Shown in pieces: positions 53,563-64,000 of a DNA stretch of 64,000 nt. This DNA is from Arbacia lixula (lineage: Eukaryota > Echinodermata > Echinoidea > Arbacioida > Arbaciidae). Made by a program: the position numbers and the translations under genes. The stretch is taken from the NCBI GenBank assembly GCA_963669155.1, contig OZ022589.1:10096845-10160844 (forward strand), in the 5' to 3' direction. Below the pieces are notes generated by a model, which was given only the letters and a program-made list of their open reading frames with translations, was not told where the DNA came from and ran no database searches. How positions within the stretch are numbered: position 1 is the stretch's first letter; the number at the start of each line of letters is the position of its first letter.

Positions 53563-53849
53563 GTGCACACATACACACATTGAATCATCCGTTTAAATCC
53601 AATCAGGGATGGTGGAATCACATATAAGACAAACAGGTTGATCTGTGCACCCCTTCGACATCCCTACTTTGGTGTCCCCAAATCATTAAAAGGAGAAACA
53701 TTCTTAGCTTCCGGGCACTAACGCTGCCGATTTCGTACCCAAATCTACATGACTAATAACAACATCATAATAATAAATACAATGATACCGTATGAAAATA
53801 CACAATGTATGAATATACATCCCGTTATGTAATTCCTTTAAAGAGAGAA

Positions 53850-54110
53850 AATACGTATTATTTACAATAGAATGAATACAACATGAAAAGTTCAAGGCGG
53901 GGAAAATGGACAAACACGATAAATATTTGGATTTAAATGACATTTTATATCGTTTGTTAACTATTGTACTGTTAATAACTTGTACTATGGTACCGTCTGT
54001 GAGTTGTTTCGGTAACTTATTCCACATTGTACAGCAACTCAACGTTGAATTTTTATTTGAGGATTGCTGCTTTGGCAATTTTAATTTGTGAAGGGAATTT
54101 CGCAGGCCGC
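53850..54110 (-). pseudogene. Possible LINE C-terminal remnant
   Basis: The minus-strand frame contains MWNKLPKQLTD and MSFKSKYLS, which echo the WN-LP and FK-L pattern ending many CR1/jockey-type reverse transcriptases. The rest is too diverged to place. Confidence 0.35.
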
Positions 54111-54317
54111 ATGTCCCATTGAAAAAACAACGAATCTACAATTGCGATTTGGATATCGGTATATGGCTTTTTTGTTGGGGTGATGCATTGACTTTGTATG
54201 ATTGCAATGAGAGAAATGTAGTTAACTTTGAGAACAGTGCGTTAAACCTGGTTTTAGCTTTTGTAGTTGAGTTTGTTGTCCAATTCTGCAATTTCCCACG
54301 TACAAGATCTGGTTTCT

Positions 54318-54457
54318 CTATAAGTCTCTTTCAAGATCGCCCCGATTCCTTCTCTTAATGAGGGTTGGTGGAAGCATCAAGAGAAGGCCAAGTCCCTCTA
54401 TAGCAGTGAGCAGTAAGAACGATGCGTCGAACGTTCCAGCGCGATCACCCACAAAAC
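54318..54457 (-). CDS. Gene C exon 4 (last coding exon)
   Basis: The acceptor is 'ctacaaaacag' and the stop is TAG at 54318-54320. It encodes GFVGDRAGTFDASFLL and a helix ending LPPTLIKRR. Confidence 0.9.
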
Positions 54458-57400
54458 CTGTTTTGTAGGGAAAGAGGAATGAGCAGAAAAGGACGATAAG
54501 AAGATAGATATCGCTCTAGCCTATATGCAGGACCAATTAAGGTCTTCAGTTTGTGAGCACATTTAGTATAACAAAGATATAGGTCGTACACGAAGATTTA
54601 CACGAATCAAAGAGACTGGGGAAAACTTATGCGTAATGAACTAAATTCTTCTTCAATGTCAATTTTAAGCATTTATTTCCTTCATGTCCTTCTGTAGGCC
54701 TACAGTTGTGCAAAAACAATGAACTTAGTCCGATAGTGAAAATAATGACACAGATTTCATAGCAGTATCAAAATACTTGTCTTTACCGTTAGAATTAACA
54801 TGTAGAAGAATGAACGGAATATATTCTTTGCGGTTCCTAGAGAATATTTCCATGTCCACTTCCGGTTCTGTGTACTGCATCATGAGATTGTAAGCGGAAG
54901 TAGGCCTACATGACTAAAAAATCGGGATGCCGCAGAGCATTGCATGATGGGATGACTTTCTCCAATATTCCCAATATTCCGTATGGGAATAGGCTTACCT
55001 GTAATCGGACAACCGATCAGAGCGCCAACACCAAAGCAGATCTGTAAAACGGCTTCAGAACTCGGGTATCGGTCGTGTGACGCCCTCTCGCGTGCGATCA
55101 TGGACAGCAAAATTGTCCTTGATCCGATGCAGAACGATATCACACACGGCGACGCAACAAGAACGTAGTACCACGGAACGAGGACTTCTACGAGAAGGGA
55201 AGCGATATTTACCAGGGTAAGGACAATGAGGAAGATTGACGGGTTGCATAGGCGATGGGTCACGAGTCCGGCCGCTAATCTACCGGAGAAGTTACCGCAT
55301 GCGGCGAAAAGGGCCATCAAAACCGTTTGATCGATGGAGAGACCTCGCTGTAGCGCATGCGGTATCACGAAAGAGTGCCAGGCAGAGGAAATAAACACGA
55401 CCGTTATGCAATTCACGAATAGAAAGTTGAAGAATGGGTCTTGGTAAAAATCTGAATCACGAAAGCAGCGTAGTAGTTTTCTTATGAAACCGTGTTCTAT
55501 CTCTGGCTGATCCGAAATCGATTCGTCAAAGGTGAATTCATCCGATGAAATATGGAGAGTGGAAGATGGCGTTAAATTGCGGGCTGCTTGCGAAGTATTC
55601 GGCAAATTCCGCCTAATCAAAGCGAGCGTTTCCTCTTCCTTGACACTTCTTTGTGACACTCGTGTAGCGATTACCCTTCTCCGATTCTTGATGGCGAACG
55701 CAAAGGGAACTGTGTTGGCCATAAACCCACCAAGTACGAGCATACCTCCTCGCCAGCCGTACGCTGGTAGCAGGCGAGAGGCCAAGTACGGGATCAGGAC
55801 CATGCCGACACCGGAACCGGTCTTCCCGATGCCCAACAGCACGTTGAAGTTATTCCCAGCGACTTCATCAAGAACAACCGCTCCACACGTCTGGATCACA
55901 GAGTGGCCAAGCCCTGTAGGGACACGTGTGAAATGATAATAAGCAAACGTGCTTTTTTTTACATGGCTACTTAGTAGTGACTGACAGAATCTGTCAGTGT
56001 ACCTTTCATTAGCGGCATGACGTGTTCGGGCATATTCGATACCACAGTGAAACATCCTCTGTATAGAAAGACCATTTACCTATTACAAGTCACATATTTC
56101 GTTTTCTTGAGCAATTTCCCTCACTGGGACCTATCTTAAAATTGCCAATTCATACAGACCACCTGTTTATAAAGACCGCATTTATTGTATCCCTTTAATA
56201 AGCGGTCTCCACGTACAGCTTTAAAGCAGTAAATGTTAAAAACATGTCCCATTCTTAATACATCGTGGGTAAAAACTGTATTATTATTTTTTTCGAGAAC
56301 TGAATGGCAAGGCACCTTAAGATGTACTACATTGTATTATTAACATCAATACTTTTGCAGCATTTGGTAAAGCTATTAGAACGATCACGTCTCCACGCGC
56401 TCAGACAAGGAGACACAGATGTATTAAAAATTAAGTACATAAGTCATTACATCTTGCATGCAGTGTAAGGCATTTCCTTGTTTAATGACACGGTTCTGGC
56501 GTTTAATTTCGGCCAGTGAGTTATCACCTAACCTACTTTCACACACACATATACATACATACGCACACACAAACACACACACACATAAACACACAAACAC
56601 AAACACAAACACAAACACACACACATACACACACACACACAAGTACAGAGACACACACTTAGAATACAAATGTTTGTCGATGACTGACCAGATATTGCGA
56701 GAAACGCAACCAAGTGCCACTTTTTGATCGAGAACACACAGAGGGCGACTCCCATAGCCGCCAATGTGGTCCCGGCAACCCGTGTCAATTGAGGGTATCG
56801 TCGATGACATTCTATTATGAAAAGTGCTGCGAAACAACACAAGATGGTGAAAGAACAAAAATCGCTGCATTAGATGTAAGAAGAATGAAAACATGTATTT
56901 TCAAATCAATTTGCCCGAACTACAATAATCAATTATCAATCAATCAATTATCAATCAATCAATATTAAATTGCTATTAACCATGATAACCTTTGTTATTA
57001 CGTTCATACTCACTGAACCAAACAGTGTATATCTAATTACTTTATTCTTTAGTCGATTATAAGCTGAGGTGATGGAATTGAGTTCATGAAAATATGTGGA
57101 TTACTGGAATTGCCTGATACCAGTAACTGGTATACTGATATCTGTCTGATAGCACCATTTAGTATAATGGTATCTGTCTAATACCACTGTATATTATACT
57201 GGTATCTGTACCACTTTCTGGTATACTGGTCTCTATCTGCGATACCACTGTCTAATATTTGCTTACTTAGCTAAGGTAATCGAAAAGTATACTATTCCAT
57301 TAAACATAATTTCCATTTGAAATCATCGATTGAATGAACATGTTAAAATACAAGAATAAATATAAACAGCTGTCATACAATTTACTTTCCTGGATATGAA

Positions 57401-59283
57401 AGGCACTCAGTAGGTAATTTTTAAATAAGTGAAAAAAAATACATATTACATAGACACGGTCGCATGACAAGACATGGTTTCATAACATGTTTATACAGTT
57501 CATGGGACGTCCAAAAGAGATGGTCAACCTTTTTCCTGATATTCAAATATTATATTTACTTATGTAAATTCAAAAATAACATTCCTTCATTGCAGGGTTT
57601 TAAAGTCTATTTGAAAACTTGTAAGGAAACAGAATATCGCATTGCCAAAAAGAAAGGTACTCTTACACTCCACTTTAGGAAGTGGAAATATGTGTTCTGA
57701 TGTACAGTGTACTTGTGTAAGAAACTGCCTGAATATTAGATGTACTTGTTTACTAGCTGAGCTCCTTTATTCCATGTAATACTGCTTTGTTCTGATTCGT
57801 TATGATTATGTTATTGTTTTTTTTTTATTATTGTGTTTGTTTTCGATTGTATTTTGATATTTGTGTAATTATTTTATCGATCAATAAAAACTCAATGAAA
57901 AACAAAAGAGATGGTCAACCTCAAAGCACAGAAGACCCCATTACTCGCTACACATAATATTCCCATGGAAATGAAAGGGTTAGGTGACTGTCCGCTAGGC
58001 AGCTGGATGACAGGTTCGAAATCATTTAAATCATAAATTGTTTCTAATTTCTCTAAAAGAAAAACTTATTTACCAGATCATATCGGTAATATGCATGACT
58101 AGGGTGCCGTAAGCCCAACATTATTTTTTTCTAAATCAAAGGTTTTGCTTTAACGCCTCCTGTACCAGACAACATACTTGATCTGCATGCATTATTGGTG
58201 ATATAATACACACCTGGCTCCCAACCTTCTGGTAACTGGTTTCGAACTGGTTTTCCAACTGGAACCGATAAAGATCAATTGAGATCAACTAGCTCCAGTT
58301 GAAACTAATTGAAACCAATGGAAACCAATAAGCCAATTCCTAATCGCAATTTGCGTATGAGCATATTATTGCTGGTAGAAAATGACCTCGGGTTAATTTT
58401 ACTACTCACAGAGTAAAATGGGAATTTATTAGATAGTCCACGACATTTCAATTTATTATCATGCAAATATGGCAACAGCTATTCAGCTCTTAAAAGTTAA
58501 TAATAATAATAATAATATTCAATTCTTAGAGACGCATAATACCATTCAAATAGTCTCTATGCGTGTGAAAGTAAAAATTGATAATGTGAGAATTTGAAAA
58601 TAACTAATAATTATCAAACAGATGCGTCTTTAGTCTTGACTTAAATTGATCGAAGTCTGTCAGTGATCTAATGCCCTGGGGGAGGTTATTCCATAATTTG
58701 GGTGCCGTATTTGCAAAGGCTCTATCACCGAATGTCTTAGATTTTACACGAATATCAGAGAGAAGATTTTTTGATTGAGAACGAAGATTACGAGTAGGCT
58801 GGTATGGTTTGATGAGTAAGATCGACAGGTGTATGTCCACATAAGCATTTGAATACAAAGTTAGTGAAAGAACATTCCACCATGTGCTTCTATTGTTGTT
58901 CCGGGCAAACTGTAAAATGTATTTACATCCATCATCCAACACAGCTTCATGAAAAAATCCCAGTCAACAGCTTAGTGTTTATTCAATGGAATGTTCGAGT
59001 AATGGTCTATTGGAATAAGATAACACCAATTTCACTTGGATCTCGGTCATGAGAAAGATTTAAAAAGAAAGTATTTTTTTTATGATGAGAATATATTATT
59101 ACCAGGAAAGAAGCTGAAGGCCCAGAATAAGCCAAGGGCGACTCCGATGTCCGCTCCCACGGTAGACGAGTTATCCTGATAAATGTTACGCGACATGTCA
59201 TCCTGGAAGATGCCGATGGCCTTATACACGCCCATGTGCGAGAGCTCGTGAAAGAAGATGGCAAGGACAATGGCGATAGACAT
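54318..59283 (-). CDS. Gene C: SLC16-like monocarboxylate transporter family protein (4 exons)
   Basis: The exons are 59103-59283, 56689-56826, 54999-55913 and 54318-54457, phase 1 at each junction, giving about 457 residues. Motifs are KAIGIFQDD, ECHRRYPQL, YGWRGGMLVLGG, AWHSFVIPHALQRG, GRLAAG and LPPTLIKRR. All exon lengths equal gene B's, and exon 3 and 4 wording is closer to B than to A, so B and C are probably the younger pair. It is compact compared with A and B (5 kb). Upstream of the ATG the residues (VRSTS) do not resemble the WVV signature and no good acceptor is present, so this gene may start at the ATG or have lost its 5' exon. A small-solute carrier in the plasma membrane is the family role; the substrate is unknown. 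Confidence 0.88.
54846..54962. mobile_element. Palindromic short element, copy 4 of 4 (diverged)
   Basis: 'ccatgtccacttccgg' is opposed by 'gcggaagtaggcctacatga', followed by 'gccgcagagcattgcatgat'. It ends about 40 bp downstream of the exon 3 donor of gene C. Confidence 0.5.
54999..55913 (-). CDS. Gene C exon 3 (main transporter core)
   Basis: The acceptor is 'gtccctacag' and the donor is ACAG followed by gtaagc. The 915 bp have the same motif order as gene B exon 3; the central cytoplasmic loop is the most diverged part. Confidence 0.92.
56541..56643. repeat. (AC)n microsatellite
   Basis: (AC)n with ATAC and AAAC interruptions, about 50 bp downstream of the exon 2 donor of gene C. Confidence 0.95.
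56689..56826 (-). CDS. Gene C exon 2
   Basis: The acceptor is 'tgtttcgcag' and the donor is ATCTG followed by gtcagt. The 138 bp encode LFIIECHRRYPQLTRVAG and a helix ending LAISG. Confidence 0.9.
57080..57255. repeat. Imperfect short tandem repeat (GGTATCTGTCTAATACCACT type)
   Basis: About four irregular units combining 'tggtatctgtct', 'ataccact' and 'tatactgg', in intron 1 of gene C. Confidence 0.7.
57512..57921 (+). mobile_element. Retroposed sequence of 372 bp with 19-bp target-site duplication
   Basis: CAAAAGAGATGGTCAACCT occurs at 57512-57530 and exactly again at 57903-57921. The insert ends with AATAAA near 57887 and an A-rich stretch, as expected of a reverse-transcribed polyadenylated RNA. 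It includes an acceptor-like 'ccttcattgcag' followed by an open segment encoding FKVYLKTCKETEYRIAKKKG. The source gene is not recognised. Confidence 0.75.
58498..58840 (-). mobile_element. 5'-truncated CR1/L2-type LINE tail
   Basis: The minus frame reads TRNLRSQSKNLL, FGDRAFANTAPKLWNNLP and FKSRLKTHLFD, the typical C-terminus of these reverse transcriptases. It ends in a (TAA)n tract at 58498-58517. The 5' part is missing. Confidence 0.8.
59103..59283 (-). CDS. Gene C exon 1 (first recognised coding exon)
   Basis: ATG at 59283, donor CCTG followed by gtaata. It encodes the first helix, KAIGIFQDDM and a second helix ending FFPG. Confidence 0.85.
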
Positions 59284-59322
59284 GCTGGTACTCCGCACCT
59301 TTCTCGGAGGGGTCGTACAGAT

Positions 59323-59775
59323 TGTCGTGATATTCGTTATTCCGAAGGCTCGTTATTCCGAAGGCTCGTTATTCTGAACGTTATTATTTCAAACATTAAC
59401 ATTTTGCAAACCTAGAGGCTTGTTAATCCAAAAGTGAAATAGGGCTCGTTTATGCGAACATTGTCTTGATGCTGGCATTTATCCGAAGGTTGATGAGCGT
59501 TCTAACTCCGACAGTTCTTTATTTCTAAGTCTATTTCATGAAAAAGAAAATGAAATAGGGTTCTTTGATTCGAAAATTATATAAACCGCTTTAAGGAAAA
59601 AAAGTGGTGTATCTAGTAATAATTTTCGGATATCAAACATTATTTCAATTTCGGATTAGGGAAACTTCTTTCAATTTCGGGAAATCGAAACGTAAGAACT
59701 ACAAGCCTTCGGAATCCTTTTGGGTAGTCGTACCTTCAAAATAATAAATCTTCGGAATAACGAGTTGTAATCGTA
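59323..59775. repeat. 'TTCGTTATTCCGAAGG' repeat element
   Basis: Direct 'cgttattccgaaggct' units at 59334-59375 are mirrored by 'cttcggaataacga' at about 59749-59762. Scattered degenerate units ('gaaataggg', 'tccgaagg', 'cttcggaatc') lie between them. It lies 40 bp upstream of gene C's ATG, so it would occupy the promoter or 5' UTR region. Confidence 0.7.
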
Positions 59776-60967
59776 TAGTCGGTATGCGTTGGTGTCGACG
59801 GCGCTGCTGTGTGTACGTCCTCGGTACTTTAAGGCCCAACTGTCTTGCGGTTGGACTGCGCACAGATGGTTTCCGATAAGCGGGCTCGATCTAGAATCTG
59901 ACTCTATACTCTCTTTAAAGCCCGGTTTCTTTAATAGTTTCTTAGAGCCATGGAGAATTTGCTTGAAACTCTTTTAAAAAACTAAATGTTTCAGTTGTGT
60001 GGTACGAACTGGATGATGAATGTGCTGGTGCTAGTACGGCAGATGTTACTGCGGGCCCCGCTGCGCGGGAGCAGTCCCGGGGCTAGGCAGATGCAGATAC
60101 CGACCTAAAAGATAGGTACTTTGCATAGTCATAATTATTTGCGTATTTAAAGCCATCATGGGGATTTTAATTAAGTCAACAAGGGAAAGAAATTCAATCT
60201 CATTGTTCTTTTCAATTCGCATAATGGAAGACATATGCGCTTTCTCATTCCGCATATTATAATGAATGTTTGTTCTTATGTTAACTAATAGGGGATCGTA
60301 TGATGTAGGAAATGATGATTATAGTAAACGGGTGGTGTGATTATATTCACGTGAATTACACCAGAGATGATTGTGCGTTGCTTATAAGAAATAGGATTCT
60401 GATAAGTAGGATAATAGTACCAAGGATGTTTAAAAAGAGGCATATCCATCGCTTTTAAAGCATGTTTGATTCTGCCACTCGTTATTCGTGACCGGCAGCT
60501 GGTCTTATCAATACGATTCATACGCGGTTGCCCCATATGTCGACTTGAATGTAACAGTAAAACAGGCAAGTTTCAAAATATGGAAATTTGAAAATTTTCG
60601 CTAATGAGTTGACAGTTCCAGCATGCACTGCTTGTAATGGGTACGTCTGGGGGAAGTGATTACACATGTTTTTTTTTTAGTCCTTTTATAGACAAAAACT
60701 ACATACTATGTGAGACTTCGCGTATTACACTTTACCTATCCGAAAGGAAAATGTTTCATAGTACCGATTCGATGTATGTTGTAATGGTGAATGATGAGGC
60801 AATGTGGGAAATTGTACTTTTCTACTGCAACATTAAATCAGATTTTCGAACCGACATGACCCATTGGGAAAAATATCTTTAAATAAAAGTACCATGAATG
60901 TATTTTATGTAGGCCTATTAGATCAGACATGTATATATTTAATGTAACTTTCTACTTTATTTTTGCC
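59776..60967. other. No recognisable gene
   Basis: Non-coding sequence upstream of gene C; I find no exon with the PDGG signature. Confidence 0.3.
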
Positions 60968-61492
60968 TTAAAGATTGTCCGTCCCTTTTGCAAGCTTAGA
61001 ATTTGAAATCGTGTATCACGATCGTAAATTGAAGAAAGTGTGATTCAAGACCATTTCTAAGAATATAGCATGTTGAAGCTTTCTGTATATGTAAAAAATT
61101 TCAGCCGTTAAATTTCCAACCGACTTTTTTCGTACTACGAAAAAAGTATTAGTCTTTGTTACAGTATCTATGTTGTTATTATGCGTGTGTGAAATCCTAA
61201 TTTTATGAGTAACTACGAAACGTTGGAGATGATTCCTTCCATAGAACATTTTTTTTCATAATGCGTTTTATAATTTAATAAACAGATTAATCAATAGAGC
61301 AGATATTTCAACACAAACTGCTAAGAGCCTGAGGTAAAGACTATTCATCAGACGTTGTTTACGTGCATTATTTGAATTTTACACTACGTATCAGTTTCAA
61401 ATTGTGAATATAGAGCTTGCTAACACTTCTCTATATGTTTTGCCAATGTTTCGATGGTTTTGTGGTGATCTGAAAAAGGGATTGACTGTCTT
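60968..61492. repeat. 525-bp duplicated segment, copy 2
   Basis: Same length and orientation as 26205-26729, with only scattered substitutions and two compensating 1-bp indels. Similarity stops abruptly at both ends. The hairpin stem inside is one base pair longer and perfect here (12 bp). Confidence 0.9.
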
Positions 61493-61606
61493 TAAGTCCT
61501 CGTCAAAATTATCTATCAGTTCCGCGGAAACAAACACGGGATCAAAGAGAAAATCTGTGTCAAGGGTGCAACTGCGTGGGAAGTACAATAAACGTGCATC
61601 AATCAC
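61397..61606 (-). CDS. Hypothetical open frame, partly in the duplicated segment
   Basis: The 69 codons contain FDPVFVSAELIDNFDEDLKT and SPQNHRNIGKTYREV; the frame is open further upstream. The last 31 codons lie in the duplicated segment and stay open in the other copy (26637-26729). Unrecognised; it could be a chance frame. Confidence 0.2.
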   Translation of the reverse strand: MIDARLLYFPRSCTLDTDFLFDPVFVSAELIDNFDEDLKTVNPFFRSPQNHRNIGKTYREVLASSIFTI

Positions 61607-61968
61607 TCCGTGTACTCCGTGGTATAGTGTATGTAAAGAGTAATGTACTGTACATATCCGTTCGTGCGCAGAATACGCGCACTGTTCGTAATAACTTTAC
61701 GTAAAACATGAGTTACTGTTTCAAATTATGAGGTTATCTGTTTGAAATCAGGGGCGGATCGGGGGGCAGGGGGGGGGGGGGGGAGGGGGCGAATCGGCCG
61801 CGGCTGCCCCATTCCCTTTTTCATGCTTTAATAAAAAAAAATATTATATCAATTCATAAAGCTCCAAGGGCCGGTGTGACGGCATATCTCGTACCAGCGC
61901 TATATCTGGTTCTCGGAACAATATATGCCAGCAGCTATCGTTCTCGTTATCACATATCGTTCCAGGAG

Positions 61969-62007
61969 GAACCGAATATGCCGTGATTTACACGGCATAT
62001 TTGGTTC
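61969..62007. repeat. 17-bp stem hairpin
   Basis: GAACCGAATATGCCGTG and CACGGCATATTTGGTTC pair with one wobble around 'attta'. Related 'ggcatat' and 'tggttc' motifs are scattered at 61870-62035. Confidence 0.75.
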
Positions 62008-62449
62008 ATTGTTATATGCGGTTCCCTTCCGTATTATTAGCCTACTTCCCTAGACCATGTTTGCAAATTGCTCTCATCGCTTTGTAGACGCGATGGTTTT
62101 GACGGCGGTAGGGGTCCACGCAACCAATAATTTAAGAAAATACAAATATATACAAAAAATAAGGTCATCTGGCATGCTAATGCATGATTTATTGTATGCA
62201 GCTATACGCAAATTAGTCTAGTTAGTTGCTTAGATCCCCTGTTGCACATTGCCTTATGGCCTTTCGTTTGATAGCTTTCATTTGTTTGGGCCCTGCTGGC
62301 AGTTGCTGGAGATACCTCTTAATGACAGCTATCTCCTCTCCAAATGTGCTTATTTCTTCTACTGCCAAAAATGACTGGCGTATGGCTAGGCTATGACACG
62401 TGTGTACTGTATGGTGGGGTGGATAAAGTGAAAAAATGTGCACTTTTGC

Positions 62450-63600
62450 CTACAAGCACCAAATTTGGCACACATGCATGAAATTATATTTGGAACAATA
62501 CATGTATTACCTATAGAGGCATCTCAAAATATTTTCAGGGGCACCCGGGAGCAGCCTCTAAAGTGCCCCAGGGGCCCTAATATATTAATTTTCGTTCTTT
62601 ACGAAAACGTGCCGCTGGACTTGAAAAAAAAAACCTTGATAGGAATCATCCTTCGGTAATAGGGACTTTACCTTGTTCAAATGTGTGGTCATAAGTGGCA
62701 AGGGGGCAGGGGTAGCCCCCAAGCGCCCCTGGGGCATTATCTCATATTTTTGGACATTTTCTCAAGAATAAATAATTGGATTTTAACCAAACTAGAAAGG
62801 AATCATCCTGAGGAAACAGGGACCATTAGTTCTTAAACTTGTGGTGTACAAGGGGCTAGGGGCTGGGGAAGGGGGTAGCCCCCAAAACACCCCAGGGGGA
62901 AACTTTCTCTTACTTTTTAAATACTTTTTGTCAAGAATAAATAACTGGAACCATCCTCAGGTATTAGGGACATGGAGGACAGAAATGGCAAGGAGCTGGG
63001 ATTAGGTAGCCCCCCCCCCCCCCAAAAAAAAAAAAAAAAAAAAAAAAAATGTCCCCATGCATGGGACAGCTTCCTCTTATTTGTGACTTTTTCAGAAGAA
63101 TAAATAACTGGATTTTAACCAAACTTTATAGGAATTATCTTTAGGTAATAGAGACTATCAGTTGGTAAACTTGGGGTACACAAGGAGCAAGGTGTTGGGA
63201 AGGGGGTGGGGTTAGCCCCAGGGGAAACTTTCCTTTTCTTTAAATACCTTTTCTTAAGAGTGAATAACTGGAACCATCCTTAGGTATTAGGAACCTTAAG
63301 TTGTTAGAATTTAGAATGGGGAATCACCAATGGCAAGGGGTCATGGGGGGGGGGGGGTAGCCCCCCCCCCCCAAAAAAAAAAAAAAAATCCCCCATGCAA
63401 CTTTCTCTTATTTTTACTTTTTCCGAAGAATAAATAACTGGATTTTAACCAAACTTGATCGGAATGATCCATGGGCAATAGGGACCTTACGTTCTTAAAA
63501 TGCTGGTACTCAAGTGGCAAGGGTCGGGATGTGGAATTAGCGCCCCAAATGGCCCCAGGGGGCAAATTCCATTCATTAATTTCTTGAAAGTAGACCTAAG
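62450..63600 (+). repeat. Tandem array, monomer about 165 bp, alternating two types
   Basis: 'agaataaataactgga' or close variants occur at about 62762, 62932, 63094, 63254 and 63424. They are followed alternately by 'ttttaaccaaact' and directly by 'accatcct'. Each unit also has 'tattagggacct'-type, 'ggggtagcccc' and 'aactttctctta' blocks, with runs of G, C and A. The array is degenerate at its left end. Confidence 0.8.
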
Positions 63601-64000
63601 GTTTTAAGAATGGGATACAAATCTAAAAAAATAATGTTAGATTTCATTAAAACTCGACAGATTATTCTCAGGCGATACATGTATAATGGGAAATATAAAC
63701 AAAATAAATGTAGTCAATCAGTTTTCAAAATGGCCACCAAAATTTGAATAAACAAAACACAAATTGTCACATCACTAAATGATGTATAATAGTTTTGATT
63801 CTGAAAAGGCTAGATAGAATAGAAATTCGTAAACAAAATCCGTGCTAACGGGAAGATATGCGCTAATTACTTAACTTTGAACCATTATATATATTGAATT
63901 ATGTGATACAAATAAATGCTGTTATTTCTTTGATAGATTCTTGGTGATATACTTTTCATACAATGCAAAGTCATGTTCCTCTTCAGGAGCTGCCCAGTTC
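63601..64000. other. No recognisable feature
   Basis: AT-rich sequence after the tandem array; nothing supported. Confidence 0.3.

Noticed and set aside
53308-53621. Cys/Val-rich minus-strand frames
   Set aside because: They are translations of (AC)n microsatellites.

Overview
This is a repeat-rich eukaryotic nuclear window with introns, GT-AG splice sites, many microsatellites, foldback elements and several LINE families. The mix of short palindromic elements, the frequent 'aggcct' motifs and the 'attccgaagg' repeat family reminds me of echinoderms or related marine deuterostomes. That placement is inference; no host gene here fixes the species.

Host genes. The only well-supported host genes are three tandem paralogues on the minus strand, each a four-exon SLC16-like (monocarboxylate-transporter-type, MFS) gene: gene A (8762-14342), gene B (23397-37861) and gene C (54318-59283). 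Exon phases are identical in all three, exon 2 is always 138 bp, exon 3 is 909 or 915 bp, and exon 4 is 140 or 143 bp. All three read without frameshift, so the array looks like an expressed tandem expansion of a membrane transporter.

Left flank (1-8.7 kb): a TTAA-ended MITE, a palindromic short element, one copy of a dispersed repeat, and the 3' tail of an RLE-type LINE. Gene A's last exon lies between two inverted MITE ends and next to a 92-bp minisatellite.

A-B interval (14.4-23.4 kb): a foldback element built of AAACGCGTTT palindromes, a long-inverted-repeat element that holds a TA-flanked MITE and a decayed RTE-type LINE, and an internally deleted CR1/jockey-type LINE. Gene B's introns hold a CR1-type LINE that itself carries an antisense piece of the RLE-type LINE, a truncated Penelope-like element (PLE), an RTE tail and a 75-bp minisatellite.

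B-C interval (37.9-54.3 kb): a TA-flanked element with very long inverted repeats; a nearly intact RLE-type LINE with an open frame of about 1000 codons and a tandemly duplicated 3' end; and the most striking object of the window, a near-perfect 2.7-kb palindrome (arms 1342 bp, loop 14 bp). The palindrome consists of two head-to-head 5'-truncated PLE copies, each coding for a GIY-YIG endonuclease domain and carrying a hammerhead-ribozyme-like motif. The whole is flanked by a 12-bp direct repeat.

Right flank (59.3-64 kb): an 'attccgaagg' repeat next to gene C, the second copy of a 525-bp duplicated segment, and a two-unit alternating tandem array of about 165-bp monomers. I see no CRISPR array, no bacterial-type operon and no complete tRNA or rRNA gene.
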